From NCBI GenBank assembly GCA_037447655.1, contig JBBHKE010002638.1, positions 92,501 through 156,500 of the forward strand: a stretch of 64,000 nt of DNA. Reading direction: 5' to 3'. Under the pieces are notes generated by a model. That model saw only the letters and a list, made by a program, of their open reading frames with translations. It was not told where the DNA came from and made no database searches. This DNA comes from Zygnema cylindricum. Taxonomy: Eukaryota > Streptophyta > Zygnematophyceae > Zygnematales > Zygnemataceae. Shown here in pieces: positions 55,112 to 64,000 of this stretch (its first letter is position 1; every line of letters begins with the position of its first letter). Both the position numbers and the translations under genes were made by a program.

Positions 55112-56149
55112 TGCAACTCTGAGACCTCCATAGGACCTCAGAGTAAGCAGCTCACACGAAGCCTCTAGGATAACCCTGACCTATTTATCTTTCAGCAAGA
55201 ATAACCACCACCCTGGCGAACAAAAACTCTGACCACCTTCATCCCTCTGAAGGCAAGACTCCCCTGAGTCTATAGCAAAAAGAATCTCTGAATTTGCTCC
55301 CCTGAGCAGTAAGTTATGGAGGGTCAAAGTTGACCTTTTCTACAGAAGCTCTCTGGGAGAGAGGGTCCTATCTACCAATTTTTTCTAAGTCCTATCTCGC
55401 TCTAAAACTGTATCTACTGACGTACGGCACCAATCATATTGATGAACCGTACAGAAAGGTACAGCTTTATGTACGAACATTGTACGACATGACAAAAATG
55501 TCGACACATGTCTTTTCTAGATTCTTTTCCGTAATCCCTGGAGATGCCGAAATCCAATGTCGTGGTGCCACGTGTCATCCGATGTGGCGGCGACCATAAA
55601 CCGCCTAAATCTTCTTCCGCGATCTCGACATGCTTTCCGGTTGTCCGATTAAATGTTTATTTCAATCGTAGCCGTCATAAATAGTTGCGATGTATTTGTT
55701 TCGCTATCGAAACAAATGCGCGGTACTTATTTATTCTTCGTACTTGTAATCCGTACTTTTATAACTGACTCTATGTATCCCGTATATGGTTGTTGTTAAA
55801 TGAATTAGCCTACATGTTAACTTTTATTTATGTAATACACTCTACATCATTTACCACTAGTCTTAAACTAAATGGATGAGATTACCGGCTACCGGCGTCA
55901 TTTCCTAACCGTAGGTACCAAGATCAAATCCTCTAGGCGACAACTTCCTTTTAGTAAATTAACTACTTTACTACCACGTAAATCTCAGGATAGCATAGGC
56001 AGCCATGACACTAGCTTCCTCTCCAACTTCTCAGTGACTGCAACAAGTGTGAGAGTTGGAGAGACAAGTTAGAGTCAGACTGCCTCGGCTTCTTTTTCTG
56101 CACTTTATTTTAGACCTAGAAAATACTAAAAGAACAATCAATTTCTACA
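55112..56149. mobile_element. Solo LTR of the minus-strand copia family
   Basis: 1038 bp, TGCAACTCTGAGACC...TTTCTACA, flanked by a perfect TGCTA duplication (55107-55111, 56150-56154). Homologous throughout to the LTR at 58299-59327. With no internal region and an intact duplication it is best explained by LTR-LTR recombination. Its last part carries a degenerate tRNA-like stretch (AGATCAAATCCTC near 55920). Orientation within the family is minus. Confidence 0.9.
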
Positions 56150-56154
56150 TGCTA

Positions 56155-56351
56155 CACCGCGAATCGCTATTAGTGTCAAAGTTTAAATAGCGTATAACAA
56201 AAATAAGTGTTATTGAATCTAATTTAGTGCGAGAGACGTGGCAGATTATGGTATACGTCCTTAAATAGCGTTATTAATTATATTCCGGGAAAAAAATCAA
56301 AATTTTAGGAACCCTAATTAGAGTTATATACTGTACTAACTATTCGCGGTA
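56155..56351. mobile_element. 197-bp MITE, TA flanks, related to the 43283 element
   Basis: Left CACCGCGAATCGCTATTAGTG, right inverse ACTAACTATTCGCGGTA, flanked by TA. Its left TA overlaps the TGCTA duplication of the solo LTR, so the LTR element landed at the MITE edge or vice versa. Confidence 0.6.
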
Positions 56352-57165
56352 TATTAGACGAGGAGAACAAGGAAAGGTTTATGTTAGGAATTCAAACCAT
56401 ATCAAGAAAAACATAGAATGTGACATACATGTTTGTGAAAAGATGCTAACATTTAAAAGTTTTAAGGGGGAACCAAAAAAAAAAAAACAAACATACAAAA
56501 AAATCTGTGAGAATAAACTTATATTGACAAATTTAAGCAAAAGGGTAACCACAAAAAACATGGGTTGTGAGAAGAAACTTATTTTTACTAAGTTAAGCAA
56601 AGGAGGAAACCACAAAAAGCATGGGTTGTATCCTAAAGAACTTACATATCCATCTATAACTGGCAACACAGTGGCTGGAAAGACCCTTGATCCTTCAGTT
56701 ATAAGCAGCACATGGGTTGGTAAGACATTTGATCATCCAGTTGATCCTCGTGTGGATGGCAAAACTCTTGATCCGTCGGTGAGAGACAATAGACTGGTTG
56801 GTAAAACACGGTAGCGTAGCGGAACCTCCAGTAAGTGACAAGACATTGGCTGGTAAGACTGGTAAGACTCTTGATCCTCTAGTAACTGGCAACGCAGTGG
56901 TAGGTAACACTTGTGATCCACCGGTCACTGGCAAAACATAGTTGGTTGGTGTTTTCCTGATTGATGATTCAGAATCTCTTGTAGTTTATTATACAAAGTA
57001 AATCAGAATTGTTATCCAATAACAAAACAACAACAATGTAAAAAGTTGCCTTTCTCAAAAATGAAAAACAAAAAAAAATCTCACGAGGGACAAAAACATA
57101 AAGACTTACTAAAATATACATGTTTTCAACATTTGAAAAACCATATTTAACTTAATAATATTCCA

Positions 57166-57168
<3 letters not shown>
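56352..57168. other. Intergenic with short GTAAGAC/TTGATCC repeats
   Basis: A loose 40-50-bp repeat (GGTAAGAC-CTTGATCC-GGCAAAAC-type, about 56640-56945). Frames at 56379-56934 are translations of it. No gene seen. Confidence 0.45.

Positions 57169-57211
<43 letters not shown>
57169..57211. repeat. (AT)n microsatellite
   Basis: About 21 AT units, followed at 57258-57345 by a CT-rich tract. Confidence 0.97.
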
Positions 57212-57213
<2 letters not shown>

Positions 57214-57419
57214 CCTCACTTACCATTTTCTCAAACAACACCTAGGCCGAGACTGAATTGACTCTCTCACTCTCCCCTTCAACCTCCCCTCCCTCTCACC
57301 CTCCCTCCCTCCCTTCTTCCCTCACCCTTTACCCCCCCTCTCCCTCCCCTCTCTCATTTTTGCACTCTATCACTCTTGTTATTTCCTTCTCTCATTTTTA
57401 TAGTAGTTTATATATACTG

Positions 57420-58250
57420 CAGTTTGTGGCTCTGGCGCACTGTAGTTTGTCGTCTAGCGCATTTCGACCCACTTTCGCGTCCTTCTAGGTCATGTTTAAA
57501 CTTTACATAAAATCACCTCGCGAGGTTATTTTATCGCGAGGTGATTTTATGTAAAGTTCCATGATGCGAGCGAATAGGCAGATTTTGTCGCACGTGTCGG
57601 AAGCTTTTGAACATTTTTGTGCGCGAAGTACCAAAAAAAAACCCACTGCACGTTTACAACCGTGTGCGTGACTCTTTTACGTGCGCTTTTTTCCGTACAG
57701 GGGCCGTGGACGGGGTCTTGACCAACGGACGCCATTTCGCAAAAGCGAAGTTTTGTGAAAGCGCCTCTCTCTCTCCCTCTCCCACTACCGTGTATATCTC
57801 ACAGTTCTTGCAATGAAAAACTCCAATAATGGTATCAAATGGAAGATCTCTAAATACTATTTCTTTTGTCTATCTTTGGGCGTATTTTGATAGCAAGTAG
57901 AGTGAGAAAATTAAAAAAAAACAAAATCCGAAAACCATGGTGGAAAGTTTTAGACTTTGTGACGTCGACGCATAATTTTAGCGTGACGTCAAAATGTCAC
58001 AAACCCTAAACATCTACAAAGTCAAAACTAGCTAGACGTCTACAACCGTCGCTATTTTGTGAAGGTCATAAATTCTCGCGAGTTTTGTATTTGTCTACAT
58101 TCGTCACAAATTACACGCACGTCTACATCCGTCACAATCTAAAGTAACGATTTCGTTTCTTTACATACGAATGCTTTGAAAGTAGAACGGAGAATCTTCG
58201 CTATAAACAAAGTTACAAGACTAAAGTTTTCGTTACATGGGAAAGTGCCC
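57420..58250. mobile_element. MITE family A copy, left end truncated
   Basis: Matches 8310-9145 throughout (TTTCGACCCACTTTCGCGTC, GACGCCATTTCGCAAAAGCG, terminal ATGGGAAAGTGCCC then TAA). The internal hairpin is longer here (CATAAAATCACCTCGCGAGG with its inverse at 57526-57551). The left third has been replaced by CT-rich sequence. Confidence 0.8.
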
Positions 58251-58298
58251 TAAGGTACAAGGAAATTGTACGGACGATACGCGCCCATCATTACTGTT

Positions 58299-59327
58299 GT
58301 AACTCTGAGACCTCCATAGGACCTCAGAGTAGGCAGCTCACACGAAGCCTCTAGGATAACCCTGACCCCTTTGTGTTTCAGCAAGAATAACTGCCACCCT
58401 GTCAAACCAAAACTCTGGCCACCTTCACCCCTGTAAAGGGAAGACTCCCCTGAGTCTATAGCAAAAAGAATCTTTGAATTTGCTCCTCTGGGCAGTAAGT
58501 TATGAAGGGTCAAAATTGACCTTGTGTACAGGAGCTCTCTGGGAGAGAGGGTCTAATCAATCAAATTTTTCTAAGTCCTATCTCTCTCTAAAACTCATCT
58601 ACTGAAGTACGGCACCAATCATAATAGTGTATCGTACATAAAGGTACATGTGCCGATGTACTTTATGTACGGATATTGTACAACATGGCCAAAAAGTCGA
58701 CACATGTCATTTTTGGATTCGTTCTTGCAATCCTAGGAGATGTCGTAATCCAATGTGATTGTGCCACGTGGCAATTAACGTGACGTCAACCGCAAACTGC
58801 CGAAAACCTATTCCACGATCTCGGCATGCTTCGTGGCCGTCCGATTAAGCCGGATTACAATCGTGACCGTCATAAATACTTCCGCAGTATTTATTTCGCT
58901 TTCTAAACAAAATGCACAGTATTCGTTTCGAATGTTCCGTACGCCGTACTTTACAAACTGTATCTATGTTTAAAGATCATGTTAAATGAAATAGACTACG
59001 TGTTAACATTTAATTAACTATCAAACCATACATCTCCAAGCATGATGGCAGACTAAATGGCTAAGGCTATAGGCTAATAGTGGACGGTAAGTACCCGGTT
59101 CAAATCCTGGATCCGTCAATTTATATTTTGGTAAATCTATCAAAATTATAACCCGTAACTCTATCTCTAATCAGCATAGGCAGCCATGGCTCTAGCTCCC
59201 TCTTCAACCTTCAGTGACTACGACAAGTGTGGGAGCTGAAGAGAGAAGTTAGAGGCAGACTGCCTCAGCTTCTTTTATGCATTTTGCAAAACCTAGAAAA
59301 TACTAAAATAACCTTTTTATTTCTACA
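58299..59327 (-). repeat. 3' LTR of the minus-strand copia element
   Basis: 1029 bp. On + it runs TGTAACTCTGAGACC...ATTTCTACA. It contains a tRNA-like stretch near 59040-59120 with GGCTAAGGC (A-box-like) and GGTTCAAATCC (perfect B box). Confidence 0.92.
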
Positions 59328-60331
59328 CTCCCCTTATTTTATAGTCACTCTTTATTTTAAGACCACACTTCTCCAGGCAGAAAATTAGTTTAGGGGAAAG
59401 AACAGGTTTGGTCATCATATCAGCTACCATTTCACTATCTGGTTTATACTCCAAACTGATTATCTTGTTTTCTACTTTCTCCCTAACAAAGCTAAGCCTA
59501 ATGTCCATGTGTTTGGCTTTAAAGTGATGTTTAGGATTGGCAGAAATGGCAATGGCAGCCTGATTATCACAAAACACTTTTTGGACACCACTCTTAAGTT
59601 GACCAAGCTCACCAACCAAAGACTTTACCCACATTAATTCTTTTACAGCAAAGCAAGAAGCCATGTACTAAGCTTCCATGGTGGACTGAGCAATTCCATG
59701 GTGGACTGAGCAATGACTTTTTGTTGCTTATTGCTCCAGCTGCAAGCCCCATCACCCACATACAATACATATCCAGATGTGCATCTCCTTATAGGAGCAT
59801 CCCCATAGCTAACATCACTCCAAGTGGTGATGTCAGTATTTTTCCCACCCAAATGCAACCATAGATCCCTAGTCCCTATGAGATATCTAAAGACTCTTTT
59901 ACCTGCCTCCTAATCTTTCTTAGTGGGAACATTCAGACTCCTACAACTGCGGCTATGTCCGGACGGGTACAATTCATAAAATATATTAGGCTGCCCACTA
60001 CTTGTCTATAAGGGATGGTCTGCATAAATCTTTTCTCTTTCGGGCCTACCTCATCATCTAAGATTATAACTCGCTCTTCCTCACTCCCCTCACTTCCCTT
60101 TTTTAATTCCATAGGAGTGGTACAACTATTAGCCTTGTCCATTTGTAATTTTTCTAACATGTTTCCAATGGCCTCTTTTTGAGTTAATCTTATTATTTTT
60201 CTATCTCTATCTCTCTCTACCTGAATTCCCAAAATATACCTTGCTTCTCCCATATCCTTCATCTCAAATCTTCCTTTTAAATCATTTTTCAACTTATTTA
60301 TTTTATCCATAGATTTACTTAAAACAAGCAA
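59323..60331 (-). pseudogene. Copia RT C-terminus and RNase H, broken
   Basis: Continuation of the pol frame after TGA: YLDDLLVL (catalytic Asp pair, about 60330), MGEARYILGIQVERD, PYRQVVGSLIYFMNCTRPDI, a frameshift after AAVVGV, then HLGGKNTDITTWSDVSYGD, RRCTSGYVLYVGDGACSW, KQQKVIAQSTME, a 22-bp tandem duplication at about 59684-59727 that breaks the frame, MASCFAVKELMWVKSL, VFCDNQAAIAI and KHMDIRLSFVRE (RNase H). The end of this frame overlaps the LTR edge. Confidence 0.9.
59328..59342 (-). other. Polypurine tract, minus-strand copia
   Basis: On the minus strand AAAATAAGGGGAG abuts the LTR start. Confidence 0.8.
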
Positions 60332-60361
60332 ATCATCGAGATAAATTGCAATAAAAATATT

Positions 60362-62173
60362 TCATTCCCCATCTTCAAACAAATAAATAGAGTGATCTGA
60401 GCTGATCCGAATATATCCCAAACCTGTAAGAAACTCATCGAGCTTCTTGTTCCATTGCCGGGGCGCCTGTTTCAGCCCATACAAAGATTTGATCAATCGG
60501 CATACCTTGCTTTCCTCCCCTTGCTCCACAAATCCTTCGGGCTGTCGCATAAAAATTTCCTCTTCCAACTCTCCATGTAGGAAGGCCGTCTTGATGTCCA
60601 TGTGATGCACTTCCATGTCTTCTGTTGCCGCCATACTGAGAAGTATGCGAACCGAAGGAAACCTAACGACCGGAGCAAAAGTCTCCTCGTAGTCAATTCC
60701 CACTTTTTGGGTTAATCCCTTCGCCACTAATCGAGCCTTGTAGCGCTCAATGGCGTTATCCGGGTTGAGTTTCAACTTAAATACCCACTTACACCCAATT
60801 GGCTTCCTGTCAGGAGGACAATCCACCAATTCCCATGTATCAGCCGCCATAATTGAGGTCATCTCCTCATTTATGGTTGTTTTCCACCGGTTTTTTTCAG
60901 GACAAGTCATTGCCTCATTATAAGTTTGAGGTTCATCGGGGTGAGACAGTTTGGTTACCTTATTGTTAACTTGTCTCTCTTGCAGCCTTTTGCTGCTTCT
61001 TCTTCCTCCCTCAAACTCGGTTGCCGGAATAGATGGTTCTCTTAGATTTTTCCGAACAGTTTCTACTTCTCCCCTATCCCTTGATTCCGGGTCGATTTCC
61101 ACCACGTCTTCCGCTTCGGTTGGAGTTAATACTAGGGGTTCCACATTTGGGTCCTTCTCGATCTGATCCGTACCTGCAAGATCATCATCTTCTTGAAATC
61201 CTGGATAGTTAGGAAGCTCAAAGTCATCAGAATTTTCTGACTCAAATCTGATCTTGACTGTCTTTGTATGGTTAAAGGGATCAATAGATTTTCCTTCATC
61301 CATAACCACTAGATGCTTCACTAGAATAATATCCTCTCTTTTGAGATCATAGACTCTATATCCTTTTACATCTTCATCATATCCTAGTAGATATCCTGGT
61401 TTAATTTTTGGGTCTAACTTCCAGTTTGACCGATCTGTGTCTAATCTGAACACTTGACTACCGAAAACCTTTAAGTGTGAAACATCTGGTTTTCGGCCTG
61501 TCCATCTCTCATAAGGTGTTTGGCCTTTTACTACTGAAGTAAGAACTCTATTTTTGAGATAATTTGCACAATTCATTGCTTCGGCCCAAAACTTCTTTCC
61601 TATCTTCTTATCGGACAGCATACTCCTAGCACTATCACTCAGTGTTCTATTTAATCTTTCAGCTACACCATTCTGCTCAGGATTTTCAGGAACTGTCTTT
61701 TGGTGTTGCACTCCATCTTCTCTCAAAAAATCCTCAAACTGGTTAGAGGTATACTCTCCACCATTGTCACTTCTTACTCTCTTGATTGAGGTTTCATGGA
61801 GTTTTTCACTCCATGCTTTATATTGTTTAAAGCATTCCTGAGCCTCTGACTTATTCGTCAAAAAATACACCCTGGAATACCGAGACCAATCATTGGTGAT
61901 AGTCATCATAAATCTCTTTCCCCCGGGTGATGGCACTCTGGCCGGCCCCCAAATATCTGTGTGTACTAAATCTAGAATCTTTTCTCCCTTATAGGCTCCC
62001 TTATAGGTGGCAGTTTTTGGGAAGGGTAACCTGTGTGCTTTACCTTGAGCACATCCACTACAATCACTTAGATTCTCACTTTCACCGAACTGAATCCCTT
62101 CCACTACTCCCATCTTTTTCATCTCTCTTAACTTATCTAGATTCACATGCCCAAGCCTCTTATGCCACAACAT
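60362..62173 (-). pseudogene. Copia integrase and RT N-terminus (603-codon open stretch)
   Basis: Begins at LWHKRLGHVNLDKL (HHCC zinc site with CSGCAQGKAH), integrase core with Asp in LVHTDIWGP, Asp in RSDNGGEY and Glu in NPEQNGVAERLNR, then a linker and RVT_2: CKWVFKLKLN, YKARLVAKGLTQ, HHMDIKTAFLHGELEEEIFM, YGLKQAPRQWNKK. A TGA (60362-60364) interrupts just before the YLDD active site; the frame continues beyond it. It is the best preserved part of this element. Confidence 0.92.
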
Positions 62174-62560
62174 TATATCATGAACACCAGCATAATAAAG
62201 TTTTTCTTTTCATTGCTTAAAATCAGCCTAAACATCCCTTGGCTACCTTTTTCAGCAGTGAAATAAACTTCCTCCTCAAAGCTAGCAGTAAAGACTCCTT
62301 TCCTAGTGCTACTATGAAAACCCGTATCATCTAAAACAAACGTAATGATGAGGTTTTTGTTCAGCTCCGGAATAAACAACATATCGGAGAATGTAACTAT
62401 AGATGTCTTTCCTTCTACTAACACTTTTAGATCTACCGATCCTACAAGAGTAGTAGTGACTATCCTCCCATCCCCGTACTCTATCTCTATGGTGGGAATC
62501 TTTCGTATCTTAGTGAACAGGTGTTTATCTTTACACATGTGCATGGATGCTCCTGAATCT
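62173..62560 (-). pseudogene. Copia aspartic protease region, broken
   Basis: IVDSGASMHMCKDKHLF (active-site DSGA, about 62530-62560) is preceded directly by an in-frame TAG. VEGKTSIVTFSDMLFIPELN and FTAEKGSQGMFRL follow, and a frame break occurs before the integrase zinc site. Confidence 0.85.
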
Positions 62561-63696
62561 ACAATCTAGCCTGCTTCACCTTTCAATCCACCGAAAGCAC
62601 ATTTCTGTTTTCTTTGAATTTCGACCTCGTTTTTCGTTTCCAACTCCTCATCCAATAGGAGTTCATCGTCCTCGTCCTCGGATTCCGCCTCATGTACCTG
62701 TGTCACAAGGGCCTTTTTCTTTCCTCTCGGGGGTCCACCAGTCTGCCCCTCCTTTAACCGCAGCTCGGATAACTTAGTGCATTCAGCCTTATAGTGCCCG
62801 GGTTTCTTACAAAAATGGCACAGTCCCTTAGGAGTCCTTGGTCCGAACTCCTCGGTCTGATTTTTCTACCCCTCCCCCCGATAATTTCCAACCTGTTTTC
62901 TGGAATCATTGTTTCGCCAATCGGTCCCGGCTGCCAAAGCTTGCCCACTCTTTCCTCCCATTCGGATCTCAATTGTATTCTCGCGAACGAGAATCATCCC
63001 TACCACTGAATTCCAAATCCACCTTGAGTCCGCCAAGTCCTGCACATGGTTGACTATGTTCTGGAACTCCTCGGGTAACTTATCAGTAAACAGTTAACCT
63101 TTTCGTTATCACCAAATACTTTTCCAGCACTTTCTAGTTCCATGAAAAGTGTAGCAAGCTCATTGCAAAAATCCAACATCTTCCCCCCTTTGTATACATA
63201 CTCCTTAATTTTCTGATCAGCAAACTGTTGTTGCTGAATCGTACCACTTCGGTACATCTCTATGAGAGCCATCCAAAGATCGGATGCCCTCTCTACTTGC
63301 AAATGGGGAGATGCAAGTCCTTGAGTAAGATGGCGGAGGATGAAGTGCTTAGCCGCCATATTGTTGTAGTCCCACGTATCGATATCATTCTCGTCGTTCC
63401 TTGGAATAGGTGACATGAATGCCAAACCGGTTGCTATTGGTGTGACCGTCTCCTTCTCCTTGCCTTTGTCCACCACCTCTCCTTCCTTTGTCTCCTCCGT
63501 TGAAGATGAATCTGCATCTCTAGTGAATTTTCCTCTTGTAAACCCTGGAGGTATCCCAAGACTGGATGGACGCCTTACCCGTCCACTCACTATTCCCCAA
63601 AACCGTTTCTCACATAAAGCTCCTGTCATCATACTTTCCCAGTATATGAAGCCAACTCCATTGAATATGGGCACCCTAGATGGTGGGCCCAAAACC
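62561..63696 (-). pseudogene. Copia Gag with one zinc knuckle, frameshifted
   Basis: RVPIFNGVGFIYWESMMTGA, then EENDIDTWDYNNMAAKH-type UBN2 Gag (NDIDTWDYNNMAAKHFILRH), LWMALIEMYRSG, FADQKIKEYVYKGGKMLDFC. Frameshift near 63085, then LPEEFQNIVNHVQDLADS and the single CCHC knuckle CHFCKKPGHYKAEC (about 62780-62822). Coding similarity begins within about 15 nt of the 5' LTR, leaving no room for a normal PBS and leader. Confidence 0.85.
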
Positions 63697-64000
63697 TGTA
63701 ACTCTGAGACCTCCATAGGACCTCAGAGTAGGCAGCTCACACGAAGCCTCTAGGATAACCCTGACCCCTTTGTGTTTCAGCAAGAATAATTGCCACCCTG
63801 GCAGACCAAAACTCTGACCACCTTCACCTCTGTAGAGGCAAGACTCCCCTGAGTCTATAGCAAAAAGAATCTCTGAATTTGCTCCCCTGAGCAGTAAGTT
63901 ATGAAGGGTCAAAATTGACCTTGTGTACAGGAGCTCTCTGGGAGAGAGGGTCTAATCAATCAAATTTTTCTAAGTCCTATCTCTCTCTAAAACTCATCTA
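63697..64000 (-). repeat. 5' LTR of the minus-strand copia element (partial)
   Basis: First 304 bp (on +) match 58299-58602 closely; truncated by the window edge. Confidence 0.92.

Larger units (their letters stand above)
58299..64000 (-). mobile_element. Decayed Ty1/copia element, minus strand, runs off the window
   Basis: 3' LTR at 58299-59327, internal region 59328-63696, 5' LTR from 63697 beyond the window end. On the minus strand the order is Gag, zinc knuckle, protease, integrase, RT, RNase H, PPT, LTR. Multiple stops and frameshifts. Same family as the solo LTR at 55112. Confidence 0.93.

Overview
The window looks like nuclear DNA of a plant-lineage eukaryote. Evidence: two split genes with GT-AG introns, three alanine tRNA genes, and LTR retrotransposons whose primer-binding sites follow the plant initiator-Met-tRNA type (TGGTATC[A/G]GAGC). 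The species cannot be named from sequence alone. Overall the DNA is AT-rich and unusually full of simple repeats, minisatellites and nested transposons.

Layout. 1-3.7 kb: a decayed rps11-like (uS11) organelle/bacterial-type gene, dispersed repeats and tRNA-Ala(UGC). 3.75-7.67 kb: a 3.92-kb terminal-inverted-repeat element, flanked by TTA and inserted in a tandem repeat, itself carrying two minisatellites. 8.1-9.1 kb: a 1-kb TAA-flanked element. 9.4-19.8 kb: two bacterial-type gene fossils, a seryl-tRNA synthetase on + and an ABC-exporter ATPase on -. They are separated by a 35/46-bp minisatellite that a young complete Ty1/copia element (11949-18004) has split. 19.8-21.1 kb: one Harbinger-like element nested in another. 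21.6 kb: a second tRNA-Ala(UGC). 22-28.5 kb: a five-exon gene of unknown function with huge polypyrimidine/polypurine introns. 29.9 kb: tRNA-Ala(CGC). 30-32.6 kb: minisatellites. 32.8-33.8 kb: an F-box/LRR-like gene. 37.05-42.38 kb: a seven-exon minus-strand NAD(P)-dependent epimerase gene (extended SDR, HpnA/DFR-like) whose exons sit like islands in microsatellites. 43-53.4 kb: a MITE, then a long inverted-repeat element split by a Ty3/gypsy element (44451-52234, TSD GTTAT). 55.1-56.1 kb: a solo LTR (TSD TGCTA). 57.4-58.25 kb: a second copy of the 8.1-kb repeat. 58.3 kb to the end: a decayed minus-strand Ty1/copia of the solo-LTR family.

Most notable: (i) the gypsy gag/pol overlap holds a textbook -1 frameshift signal (GGGAAAC, 6-nt spacer, hairpin containing the gag stop); (ii) the young copia polyprotein is interrupted by one amber codon in the UAG-CAR-YYA leaky context, between integrase and reverse transcriptase; (iii) the serS and ABC fossils record DNA transfer from a bacterium; (iv) introns of both split genes contain repeated copies of their own exon-intron junctions, pointing to intron growth by junction duplication. 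The host genes (SDR, F-box/LRR, unknown five-exon gene) show no obvious shared pathway.
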